From Locusta migratoria (Eukaryota; Arthropoda; Insecta; Orthoptera; Acrididae), in NCBI GenBank assembly GCA_026315105.1, contig CM048745.1, forward strand, positions 756,792,006-756,856,005: a DNA stretch of 64,000 bases. Reading direction: 5' to 3'. Made by a program: the position numbers and the translations under genes. The stretch's first letter is position 1. Every line of letters begins with the position of its first letter. Below are positions 10,932 through 20,988 of this stretch, in pieces. The notes under the pieces were generated by a model. It was not told the origin of the DNA. It saw nothing but the letters and a program-made list of their open reading frames with translations, and did no database searches.

Positions 10932-11423
10932 TTAGGGCATTTCGCCTGTCTCATACATCCTACACACCAGTTCCAATAGTCTTGTCATGGCTGGCTCTCC
11001 CAGAAACTTTAGTAGCTCTGACGGTATGTCATCTACTTCTGGGGCCTCGTTCCGACCTAGGTCTTTCAAGGCTCTGTTAAATTCATCTCTCAGTATAGTA
11101 TCTCCTATTTCATCTTGATCTACTTCCTCTTCCCTTCCTACAACATCGTCTCCAAGTTCATTTCCTTTGTACAGCTGCTCTTTGTACTCTTTCCACCTTT
11201 CAGCTTTCCCTTCTTTGCTGAAAACTGGTTTCCCATCTGAGTTCTTGATATTCGTAGAATTGCTTTTCTTGACCCAAAATGTCTCTTTTATTTGCCTGTA
11301 GGCGGTATCTACTTTTCCCCTTGCTATACATTCTTCTACAGATTTGCATTTGGCTTCTAGCCACTCCTGCTTAGCCATTTTGCACTTCCTGTCAATCTCA
11401 TTTTTTAGTCGTCTGTACTCCAT
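10932..11423 (-). pseudogene. Linker and N-terminal RT segment of the LINE
   Basis: Translation gives MEYRRLKNEIDRKCKMAKQ, then KSVEECIARGKVDTAYRQIK, KAERWKEYKEQLYKGNEL and DLGRNEAPEVDDIPSELLKF. These are the EN-RT linker and RT block 0 of the same polyprotein. It is open for 163 codons and then loses frame near 10932. The adjacent downstream RT continues in another frame through 10580-10931, with an apparent small deletion near 10808 (loss of the YRRMEKLVE-like stretch). Confidence 0.82.
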
Positions 11424-11622
11424 TTTTCCTGTTTCATTTACTGCATTTTATATTTTCTTCTTTCATCAATTAACTGTAGTATTTCCTGTGATACCCATGG
11501 ATTTTTTGTAGGTCTTGCCTACAATTTAGCTAAGTCCCATCTCCTTATTTTCCTACCTTTCTGCAGTTTTTTCAGCTTCAGCCTACAGTTCATGACTAAC
11601 AAGTTATGGTCAGAGTCTATAT

Positions 11623-12264
11623 CTACCCCTGGGTATGTCCTGTAACCTGGTTCCGGTACCTATGTCTTACCATTATAAAATCTATCTGATACCTTCCGGT
11701 GTCTCCTGGTCTCTTCCATGTATACAACCTTCTTTTGTGATTCTTAAACCATGTGTTTGTTACGATTAAATCATGTTCCGTGCAAAATTCTACCAGGCGA
11801 CTTCCTCTTTCATTCCTCCTGCCCAGTCCATATTCACCTATTATTTTTCCTTCTCTTCCTTTTCCTACTACCGAATTCCAGTCTCCCATCACAATTAAGT
11901 TTTCCTCTCCCTTGACTGTCTGAATAATTTCCATTAGCTCCTCATATATTTCTTCGATCTCCTCATCATCGGCAGAGCTAGTTGGCATATAACCCTGTAC
12001 TACTGTTGTCGGTGTTGGCTTTGTATCTATCTTGACAATGATAATGCGATCGCTGTGCTGGTCATAGTAGTTTACCCGCATTCCTATTTTCTTATTCATT
12101 ATCAATCCTACTCCTGTGATACCCCCAATTGATTTTGTATTTATAATCCTGTACTCACCTGACCAGAAATCCTGTTCATCCTGCCACCGAACTTCACTAA
12201 TCCCCTGTTCATCCTGCCACCGAACTTCACTAATCCCCACTATATCTAACTTCAACCTATCCAT
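11623..12264 (-). pseudogene. LINE endonuclease (exonuclease/endonuclease/phosphatase fold)
   Basis: This is an apurinic-type endonuclease domain that nicks target DNA for target-primed reverse transcription. Visible blocks are LDIVGISEVRWQDEQ (EVRW metal-binding glutamate region), YRIINTKSIGGITGVGL, VVQGYMPTSSADDEE, NLIVMGDWNSVVG (GDWN catalytic aspartate), EYGLGRRNERGSRL, FCTEHDLIVTNTWF and YTWKRPGDTGRYQIDFIM (usually ending in a nearby histidine). A direct duplication GISEVRWQDEQ occurs twice in a row near the start. The piece stays open for 213 codons but is out of frame with the RT. Confidence 0.88.
12179..12238. repeat. Short tandem duplication in the endonuclease
   Basis: A 33-bp unit around ctgttcatcctgccaccg is duplicated back to back at about 12171-12237. 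In protein it doubles the WQDEQ-GISEVR block. The other RTE copies do not show it. Confidence 0.75.
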
Positions 12265-12770
12265 TTCCCTTTTTAAATTTTCTAATTTTCCTACCCGATT
12301 AAGGGATCTAACATTTCATGCTCCGATCCGTAGAATGCTAGTATTGTCTTTCCTGATGATCACATCCTCCTGAGTAGTCCCCGCCCGGAGATCCGAAGGG
12401 GGGACTATTTTACCTCCGGAATATTTTACCCGAGAGGATGCCATCATCATATGTTCATACAGTAGAGCTGCATGTCCTCGGAAAAATAACGGCTGTAGTT
12501 TCCCCTTGCTTTCAGCCGTTCGCAGTAACTGTGTGGCAAAGCCACATTAGCTGATGTTACAAGGCCAGCTCAGTCAATCATCCAGACTGTTGCCCCTGTA
12601 ACTACTGAAAAGGCTGCTGTCCCTCTTCAGGAACCACACGTTTTTCTGGCCTCTCCACAGATACCCCTCCGCTGTGGTTGCACCTACGGTACGGCTATCT
12701 GTATCGTTGAGGCACGCAAGCCACCCCACCTCGGCAATGTCTGTGGTTCATGAGGGTGGTTTTAGCGCAT

Positions 12771-13356
12771 AACTTTGTAAAACTTTGGCCCAGTTACGCC
12801 GTCATAGTCAGCAATGTCGCCTCATGTCAGAATGTATGTATGTCTCTGTCCGTTTGTTTGCTGTCTCTCCCACTGCCACTTTCTGTCTGTATCAAACTTT
12901 CAATGTCTTCATCCCATTCGCTCGCGATTCCTCACCGCTGTCTGTTGCTGCCACTTCTATCGTCTCTCTGCCCCACTGACGTTGTCTCAATCACTTCCTG
13001 TCCTGTTGCCAGTATCCTTTCTTTCTCACTTAGAGTCGGCTTTCATTGTCTTCAATCAAGATTGTCTCCTTTACACATATGCGCATGGGGATGGTTTGCT
13101 TGGGGTTTGACCTGTAGACCGGAAAAGTTCACCAAGCGGGTACTGGGGATGGAAAAAAATGGACAAATTGGAGAGCCGCGCGCTCATGCTTTATGTATGG
13201 TCTCCATTCGTCTGATTCCCTCTGTTTTTTCTTTTGCTCCAATTGCTACTATCTGCATCTGTCTTAGTTTATTATTGCCACTGTTCCCGACTTCGACATC
13301 TCGTTTCGCTTCCCACTGCTGTTGTCATGCATATGGCTCTCTCCTGAACTTCACTT

Positions 13357-13387
<31 letters not shown>

Positions 13388-13430
13388 GCCTGTTACACTG
13401 ACTCTGTCCTACTCACATTCAGCCGAAAAA
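12771..13430. other. Interior of the inverted-repeat element
   Basis: A 238-codon open frame crosses it (12750-13466), but its composition is low-complexity Ser/Leu/Cys from CT-rich DNA. It includes a (CT)n microsatellite at about 13355-13387. No domain was recognised. Confidence 0.6.
13355..13387. repeat. (CT)n microsatellite
   Basis: An almost pure CT tract with two TTT interruptions. Confidence 0.9.
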
Positions 13431-13560
13431 AGCGCAAATATGTTCGCATGCCAAAATTTTTGGTGAGGAAGTCGGAAGTCGGAGGCAGCTGGTTCCACAC
13501 TTTTGTGTCAGAGAACATATTCGCCTTTTCTGTGCTCCGTCAGGAGCATTTTTCAGCTGG

Positions 13561-15260
13561 TTCCCGTCTTTTTCATGTTACATCAGAGTGTACTGCTTAT
13601 GTAACATGAAATCAAAGGTGAGTAAAATTAGTTGAAACCATAATTACACGTCAGATCTGATATTACATGCATATTTGTCATGAATATGTGCGGTAACTTG
13701 GAATCTACACATCTCGGTAATGGATAGTATTATCGGAAAAAACTTTCAAAGCTTTCCGGAATCATAATATTAGAACGCATCGTAAAAATTTCGGCGATCT
13801 GCCATGAATAGAAGTGTAGATTTGCCAATGCACGCAGTTGGATCTTTTGATACCAAAAATTATGATTTTTGTAGCATATCGCGATAACGAATACACATTT
13901 CCAAAAACGGGAAACTGATTTTCCAGATAAACACCTAAACAACATACACATAACATTTCAGTCATTTCCTATTCCTCAAGATACGTTATCTCACAATCAG
14001 AAATTGCGTTTTCGAACTTATTACTGTCACGTGCTATCATTCGCGGACCGATACCTCAAGAACCATTTAAGACATCAATCTGCTCTAAACTTTAAATGAA
14101 ATTTCGATATGTTATCTACATGTCATACGCAGCTATGTGTAACCTAAAATCAACCACACGAGAAGTCTACGCAATGTGTTTTTACCTCCGCAAAGTCTTT
14201 AAAATTTGTTGCAATAGGTCACTAAATCGGATGCTGCATATTAATTGTAAAGTAAACGAAAACAAAAATCACCCCTTCATCGACCGAAGATTTCAATCTT
14301 TAAGATGTACAAAAATCAATTTTTTTCGGCGAGTACCTTTTTTGAAATCGCATGGTAAGTTTCAGAGCTGTCCGAGCCCCGTCTTTCAGCACAAAACGCA
14401 CTTTTTCTAGCAAAATATCGCGGTTTTTCGGCCGTATCTTGTCAATGGACTAAGATTTACGAAAACTGAAAAATTCCGTTTATAGTTAAATGTCTACAGG
14501 ATATATTGTAAATATTTGAACAATTTTCTATGGTTAGTTATTTAGATATTAGCGATTCAGGGTGCTAAAACGGCTAAAAATCGTGTTTTGTGATTTTGTG
14601 CAAAACTATGATAAGTGTCAACCTCTGGATCTCGGTAAAGAATAACGATATCGAAAAAATTTAAAAACGGCCTCGAGAATATCATCATAAAAACATATGG
14701 TAAAAATTTCGAAGATTTGCAATGAATAGAAAGTATCGAAGTGACCATCCCAACAATTTGTTGTTTTTTTTTTTTTTTTTGGTACCCAAAAATCATGGTT
14801 TTTTTTCTTTTCTTTCTTTTATTTTCTCAGGAACCGCCCATGAATGAATGGTGCTGTTGTAAGCCGTTTGAAGCCCACCATAGACTACGCGTCATTTACA
14901 AAAGCCAACTGTTTCGCCCAATTTGGATGGGCTCCAGGAATTGTGTAACTTTGAAAATTTTAACGATGTACTTTATGATAGCTACAGTATACCCATTCTT
15001 CTAATATGTACACAAATGATCATTAGGCCAAGATCTATCCAGAACACTTTACCCCTTCCATCTGAGATGAATAGAACCGGAGATATGGGCCCCTAAAGAA
15101 TAGCAAATTCATACTCGCCGTTTACGAACATATTAATCAGCTGAAGCAGATTCTACACGAACGGGCTCAGTGCATGTGACTGTGCTGCCATTAACTGAAC
15201 GGCGACTGTACTTGTACGGCAACCCTCGTTTATCGTGCTCGTGTTGCGAAGAAAGAGCCG
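13561..15260. repeat. AT-rich region with a diverged direct repeat
   Basis: Segments at about 13711-13880 and 14630-14810 share order and wording (CTCGGTAA, GTAAAAATTTCG, GATNTGCNATGAATAGAA, then ACCCAAAAATNATG-type). The offset is about 920 bp. They look like two diverged copies of one unit. A T-run lies at 14763-14781. No coding capacity was recognised. Confidence 0.5.
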
Positions 15261-15263
15261 AGT

Positions 15264-15338
15264 TTTTTTTTAATTTTTTTTATTTTATTTTATTTTTATT
15301 TTATTTATTTATTTTTTTTTTTTTATTTTTTTTTTTTT
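15264..15338. repeat. T/A low-complexity tract
   Basis: An almost pure T tract with scattered A; no other signal. Confidence 0.9.
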
Positions 15339-15544
15339 AGTGTGTTGCAATTTATTTTTAGATGTGATAAAGTAGATAAAACTTTCAGTGGACACCAAAC
15401 TAATGTTTATGTAAAATACTATTATCAGGCACTTAGGCATCTTTATAGGCGCATGCAAGAAATGAAATGCAGAGAGTATGGTAATTTCATCTTTTGTGCT
15501 AACGTACTTCACTGTCAGATTGTACTTTTGATTGACGTTTTTCA

Positions 15545-15775
15545 TGTTTTCAATACAAGATGCGTCGGGCTCCAAAAAAACCAGCCCCACGTAAGGCTCC
15601 CCTTATTGATGGAATAGGTCATTGGTCCTGTGTAACAGGAAGGCAGAGATGCAAAAGATCTAGCTGTAAAGGGCAGACAGTCGTCACGTATACAAAATTC
15701 AAGCCACATCCTTGTAAACAAATACTCGATTGTTTCAAGCGATTTCATGAGCAAAGTAACCTTTATCCCATGCAT
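15545..15775 (+). pseudogene. piggyBac-type transposase C-terminal tail (fragment)
   Basis: The frame at 15560-15778 reads ...GHWSCVTGRQRCKRSSCKG... then KPHPCKQILDCFKRFHEQ. The pattern RCkxxxCkgxT...C....CFxxFH matches the cysteine-rich DNA-binding tail of piggyBac transposases, which cut at TTAA. Two of the usual metal ligands in the middle appear replaced (tyrosine and phenylalanine), consistent with decay. The catalytic DDD domain is not recognisable upstream. A sequence resembling a piggyBac end next to TTAA occurs downstream near 16032-16048 (ggcgctaaaggggttaac). Family assignment is by motif only. Confidence 0.55.
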
Positions 15776-15779
15776 TAGG

Positions 15780-17641
15780 TTTAAACAGAAACACACATGT
15801 AATGCAAACATACGTAATTTTTTCTATTCTTATAAGAAAGTTCGATAAAAAATATCCCTCAATGTAGAGTTGTAAGCCTTTTATTTCTAAAATACAGGTT
15901 GTCACAAATTTAAGAGGTACTTAATAATACCAACTATATATAACATATTTCATATTATTAATCGTCTTACATCCCAATACTAAGCACAATAAGACAATTT
16001 ATTGTTTTTTTCTTGCAGTAGAAATTAATTAAGGCGCTAAAGGGGTTAACACTTACACAACATCATTAGGGAACGTAGCAAATACAAAAAAAAATACTCA
16101 CTATAAAGTAATGTAATTATAAAAATCATTTTTAATAAATGTTTTAAAAACTTAGAAACATACAATTTTTAACGAGGTTTGGCATGGTTTCAACACATCA
16201 AACTTAGGTAAACATTACAGATACACTCATTAGAAACTAATACAGAGATACAGTAATAAATATTGGTTAGGAGAGTAGTGATAGAGATTTCAGAAAGCGC
16301 AGACAACGACAGCTAAGTAAGTCGGTGATAGCTCGACCAAGACGTACAAGACGAGAGAGCAAACTGATACGAATTACAAATTAGAGTTCAAATGCTACTC
16401 AGTAACGATTTATTTTTGTTAATGTTTTTTCGCTTCATTTAATTCAATTTAGAAAATTTGTTTGCACTTCACTTTAAACAGCCAGCCAAGTATTACATTG
16501 CTCAGTCGATTACCTAAACATTTCAGTAAAAAAAAAAAAAATAGTTGCATGTAAATCGCAATGAGTCGTGCAGCATGTAATGTATTACAATCTTTTAGCC
16601 TGTAACTCTGTCAGTGGGGCTTTCTGAGCCTTCCGTTCAGCAGTCTTTTGAATTACATTATCGAAGTCTGGCTGCCTTGCCAAATCAGATTCAATAGCCA
16701 AGGTCCCCAAATCTGTGAGATGTTGTTGATTCATGGTTGATCTCAGTTTTTGACACGAACTAGAGTGCTAAATGGTCTCTCTCGCAGAGCGACAGTCACT
16801 GGAAGAGAGCAAAAGATGCGCAAAGCTACGCTCTTATTTATGAGTTCGAATGCTTTTAAAAAAAGTGCCTTCGAAGATCGAAGTATGCATTGTTGTTAAA
16901 TATTTCATTTTGTCTTATAAATATAGTGTAACATCATTATGGTATTCAGTGATGAATAAATTGCATGCCTCAGCGATCTGATCATCAGTCATCTTTGCAT
17001 ATTTCCACAAAACCCAAATGTGTCATCTAACAGCTTTACTGCTTCATATCGTGTTGTTAAGTTAGCGACCAAATTGTCAATAATGACATAAAAATGTTTA
17101 CCTTGAAAAGATCTGAGTTCAAAATTGTTACTTCATTTCCTCATGATATCCTCTTGTTACTTAGCTTTATGTTCGCGGAGAACTCGATATACGGATGAGC
17201 TGCTGACCGCAAAAAGCAGTGTCCCTTTAGCAACACCACCGAGCAATAGTCACATGACGCTAGAAACAGTGAGCATTATTGCGCTAACACCGTATCAATC
17301 TCCTTGCAGCATTCATGCAGTTGGACGGCCCGTTCAGTGCACGTGTTGTTTTATTTATTCGTAGAACACCCAACCTAAAACTGAACTGCCACGTGGAACT
17401 TTATGTTGGGGTATCATACAATATCGCTTACTTCACAAAACAGTCATTAGTCATCTACAAATAAGTCATAAATGTTCCCATCTGTGTACATATTTTAAAA
17501 CTCAATGTGGTACAAAATTTATTTTATAACAGCTGTCTCATATTCGCCATTTCAGAAGCCTGGGCCCTCACAAGAACAGTGGGGATTTTGTCCCCACTGT
17601 TCCCCCCTCTCCGCGGTCCTGCCCTACAGCACAGACAAAAG
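15780..17641. other. AT-rich, no gene recognised
   Basis: I see no recognisable ORF or TIR, apart from the possible piggyBac end at 16032-16048. An A-run lies at 16529-16541. Confidence 0.5.
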
Positions 17642-17643
17642 TA

Positions 17644-19270
17644 CACTCAGTCGCAAAAGTATTCGGACAGTGGGAAGTTTCACAATGAGTACTCGAGAAA
17701 CACTGACTATGAAACCCAAACATACTTATTAGCAATATATATGCGTAACAACATTAATTACAAAAGAATTATTGTATTATTTCGTTTCCAAAACATAAAT
17801 AACAGAAAAATTAACAACAGAAATGATACAACCTGCACACCCTGCTGGTACAAAAGTATTCGGACACTGTTCAATAAATGTTCATAAGTTAGACGACGAA
17901 AATGTCAATACCTTGTGGTTCCACCTTTCATTTTCAATACCTCCTCCAATCTACTAGGCATACTTTCCACGAGTTTTTTCGTGAAATCTGGGCCTATATT
18001 TGCCCATTCTTGGTGCAGTTTCTCTTTCAAGGTCTCCTTCGTATAGATGTTGTCAGCGTGGAGGGTCCGTTTCAATTTATGCCACAAATGTTCGATTGGG
18101 TTAAGGTCTGGTGATTGGGAAAGGGGGTGCAATACTTTCCGGCAACTGAAGAGCAATCACATTTGTACAATTGTACGTTATGCTTGGGATCATTATCCTG
18201 ATAAAAATGAAAGTTGTTCGCAATACCTAGATATTGTGCACTCTGCTTCAAATGTCCTGGCAGTATATTCAAATACGCTTCCTCGTTCATCGTATCATCA
18301 ATGAACACTAAATCACCCACACTATTGCCGGGCATGCATCCCCACACCATGATGCTCCCACCTCCAAGCTTTACAGTTGGTCTGAGGTTCCTGGGATTTC
18401 AGCTCTTCATTGGTCTTTCGCCACACGTTTGCCTTTCCGTCGTTTTGCCATAATGTAAATTTACATTCGTCGCAAACTATCACCCGATTCCACCAAGCCT
18501 GATCGTATTCGGCGTATTGCCTCGCAAACTGCATACCTTTCTTCCTGGTTCATTGCATTTATGAATAGCTTTCGCCGTACCCCTCGACCATGATACTGCG
18601 ATCGTCTTAGTACTCTCCGCACGGTTTCGGGATGAACTTTTATACCAAAGTCCCCTACACTTCACTTGCAATTCGTATGGCAGATATTTTGGAATTCTAT
18701 GTACCTTTCGCACAATCACACGTTCATCCCTCTGTAAAAATGTCCGTGGCCGTCCTGTACTGCAACGGAATTCCAATCGGTATTCTTTCTCGAACCGCTT
18801 AATAATGTCGTGAACTGTACTTTTCTTCATGTTCACTATTTGCTTTCCCCTTCGCATGATGATAAACGACAAGTTGCCTTTGCTCGAACGTAGAACACTT
18901 CGCTCCGCATCCCATCGTCGACCTGCACAGTCTCGCGATACGTGTTTACAAATCATCGCTATCGTCTCGCGGAAATGTCGGACACACTACAGTCGCTTCA
19001 CCCTCTGTGCGTCTTGGAATGAACTATTCTCTCACATTGTCCACCTTTGTCCGAATACTTTTGTTGCACCTTCCCATGCTGTTTCAGGAAATATCACGTA
19101 ACAGACACGTGTCCAACAACAATTCTTCGTATTTGACGCGTGTTTCATGTTGCGACATCGTACCCGGAGTCCCAAATACATTACAAAGTGTAATTTCTGT
19201 ATTTGTTCATGTGGCAAATTGCAAAATTATGCGCATTTACGTGCTGTCTGAATACTTTTGCGACTGAGTG
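17644..19270 (-). mobile_element. Tc1-like DNA transposon (about 1.63 kb), inactivated
   Basis: Inverted ends CACTCAGTCGCAAAAGTATT (left) and its complement (right) are bounded by TA on both sides (17642-17643, 19271-19272). The length and a minus-strand transposase fit an autonomous Tc1-like element. Further subterminal repeats occur inside the left end (acaaaagtattcggacactg, 17851-17870), matching the right side (gtccgaatacttttgttgca, about 19050). This is a DR-type arrangement of transposase sites. Confidence 0.92.
17905..18956 (-). pseudogene. Tc1-like transposase, frameshifted
   Basis: The enzyme excises and inserts Tc1 elements at TA. From N to C on the minus strand, 18480-18956 holds the helix-turn-helix half (STVHDIIKRFEKEYRLE, STGRPRTF). 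Next, 18322-18534 holds RVIVCDECKFTLWQNDGK, the first catalytic aspartate block, usually SDESKF. 18072-18350 holds MVWGCMPGNSVGDLVFIDD and FHFYQDNDPKHNV (second aspartate). 17905-18156 holds SQSPDLNPIEHLWHKLKR (the E of DD34E). The pieces lie in different frames, so at least three indels have broken the gene. All catalytic blocks are still readable. Confidence 0.9.
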
Positions 19271-19272
19271 TA

Positions 19273-19936
19273 TGTTACTCTGTGCCTACAGACACTGGCA
19301 CATTCAGCCTGGAGGTACAGCTAACCACTGCATTAAGATGCGTGCCACTCGCTTCAGAATGGACCTACTTACCTCAGGTGCACACGTTGAGAAATAGGCA
19401 TGCAACAAAATATCAACCGCAGAACAGTCAAACTGTTTCAACGTTTAAATTAGGAACACAGACTGTATTTTAAGCTTTTTAAAAAAAGAATGGGGAAATA
19501 CACTTCGTGCTACGGTTCACCTACACCCCCTAACAACATGTTTATTCTTGAGCGTCGATCAAACAGAGGTCCACAGTGACTAGGCGCAAGACAAAGCGTG
19601 TAAACTGAGCTTTAGGAAAAGGAAACTTCTATATTTAGCAGCAGTGATACGTGATCTTTGCGCGTTTTATTGACCTTCATTCATTAATAATCAGTTAGGT
19701 TAATTAATCAAACACATGTCACTTCAAGTTAGAGACAACATATTTATTTATTTATTTTTTTTTTTTTTTTTTTTTTAACAAATCCTTTCTATACATCCAA
19801 TTCGGGTCAGACCACATCAAGTTGACGTTCATTAACAATAATCACAAATTATCCCTCCAAAGAAAATATTAGTAGGAAGAAACACAGTCAAAGACCTTCA
19901 GCAATTGTCCTGTGTTCGTATACTAAACTGTAAAGA
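19273..19936. other. No gene recognised
   Basis: AT-rich with a (TTTA)n/T-run at 19742-19779. Nothing else was seen. Confidence 0.5.
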
Positions 19937-19949
19937 ATAATTTTTAAAA

Positions 19950-20138
19950 GCCGGCCGCGGTGGCCGAGGGGATTGAGGCGCTCCAGTCACGGTCCGCACG
20001 GCCACTATGGTCGGGGTTTCGAATCCCCCCTCGGGCATGGATATTTGTGCCGTCCTTAGTTGTAAGTAGTTCATAAGTAGTTTGTAAGTTTAGGGACTGA
20101 TGACTCCGTAGTTAAGTCCATAGACTCTACAAACACAC
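19950..20138 (+). repeat. SINE type A with TSD
   Basis: It starts GCCGGCCGCGGTGGCCGAGG, carries the box B-like GTTTCGAATCCC and the common tail. It is flanked by a 13-bp TSD, ataatttttaaaa (19937-19949 and 20139-20151). Confidence 0.93.
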
Positions 20139-20263
20139 ATAATTTTTAAAAATTAATGAAATGGACTATACAGATTTTTCTTTTTCTTAAATATCAGTAC
20201 AGTGTCACGTTATATTTGGGAGAAACCATATTAGAAACTTACAAAATTATTTCAAAAGGAATA

Positions 20264-20758
20264 TGTGGTGTCGCACAAGTCCAAAGTGCGCACCACTTAC
20301 TTTCGCCGCGCGCCGCCATGCACGCACGGCGCGGCGTTCTTACGACGACAGCCACGAGCGCCCTCTGCTACAACGCCGCTCGTGGCCACCACTGAACGAC
20401 ATCGTTCACTTGGGACTGAGTTAGGAACCAGTAAAGACTTCGGAATCCGATAGGCATCAGTGAAGACTTGGCTATCAGTTAGGCACTAGGCAGGACTCTA
20501 GCTCAAATATGTATCAACATTCTGCAGTACTATGTAAAAGTTAAGTATTGTATAAATTCTGTTCAATATATATCACGCTGTAATTTACTCTAGTGTTTCT
20601 AGTTTCTGGCTGCTCCTCTCCGTACCTGCACCAGCGTGCTATCTTTATTCCTGTGTCGGTCTCATTCCACTCGGCCACCGACACCTACGACGGAAACGAG
20701 ACACAAAAGCGGCGACGAGGCTGGGACACCAAAGCGGCGACGAGGCTGGGACACAAAA
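20264..20758 (+). repeat. Gypsy 5' LTR (495 bp)
   Basis: It begins TGTGGTGTCGCAC and ends ACACAAAA, the same limits shown independently by the solo LTR at 34456-34908. A TATA-like tataaa lies at 20551. Its last 50 bp are two tandem 25-bp units (20709-20733, 20734-20758). Confidence 0.93.
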
Positions 20759-20759
20759 G

Positions 20760-20777
20760 TGGCGACGAGGAGTGATA
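20760..20777 (+). other. Primer-binding site (PBS) of the gypsy element
   Basis: TGGCGACGAGGAGTGATA follows the 5' LTR after one base. TGG is complementary to the tRNA 3' CCA. The first 12 bases match the PBS of a second gypsy lineage at 51045. I do not assign the tRNA. Confidence 0.7.
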
Positions 20778-20988
20778 GAACCTTGGACCAGCCCGCTTGC
20801 AGCAGCCAGACAGCAGCAGTCGGAGCATACAGAAATTGCTCCCGCCCACCCACCCTTATTCTAAGATTTTTGGGGGAACATATTCTGTTACGTGTTTTGT
20901 GGACCTTTCTGTTGCAGTGCGTTCTTCTTTACCTTGCATTTGTGTTTTGTTATAAGTTACTTGTATGCGCGGCGCCTAATCGGTCAGC

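Larger units (their letters stand above)
9600..12758 (-). mobile_element. RTE-type LINE, near-complete 3.16-kb copy
   Basis: A 12-bp TSD (9588-9599, 12759-12770) bounds it exactly. On the minus strand it runs from a 5' UTR through an endonuclease and a reverse transcriptase to a conserved C-terminus, then a (CAA)n-type tail at 9600-9613. This domain order without RNase H, plus a microsatellite tail, is typical of RTE/BovB LINEs. The same 5' start (GAACCACAGAxATTGxCGAGG) recurs in the copy at about 47510, so this is the true 5' end. Frameshifts and a gap near 10800 disable it. Confidence 0.92.
9454..13560. mobile_element. Inverted-repeat (foldback/MITE-like) element split by a LINE
   Basis: Arms at about 9454-9586 and 13431-13560 are inverted copies of each other. 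Both contain GCACAGAAAAGGCGAATATG, TGTGTCAGAGAA and CACCAAAAATTTTGG words in opposite orientation. If the LINE at 9600-12758 is removed, a unit of about 0.95 kb remains, with roughly 130-bp arms and an interior of about 650 bp (12771-13430). No transposase was recognised, so it appears non-autonomous. Its TSD and exact outer ends were not resolved. Confidence 0.75.

Noticed and set aside
13355..13387. CRISPR or satellite array
   Set aside because: It is a plain CT microsatellite. No spaced repeats are present anywhere in the window.
12750..13466. A 238-codon open frame, the longest non-LINE frame of the region
   Set aside because: Composition is Ser/Leu/Cys from CT-rich DNA, and a (CT)n microsatellite encodes part of it. 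It crosses a TSD and an inverted-repeat arm. No domain was seen.
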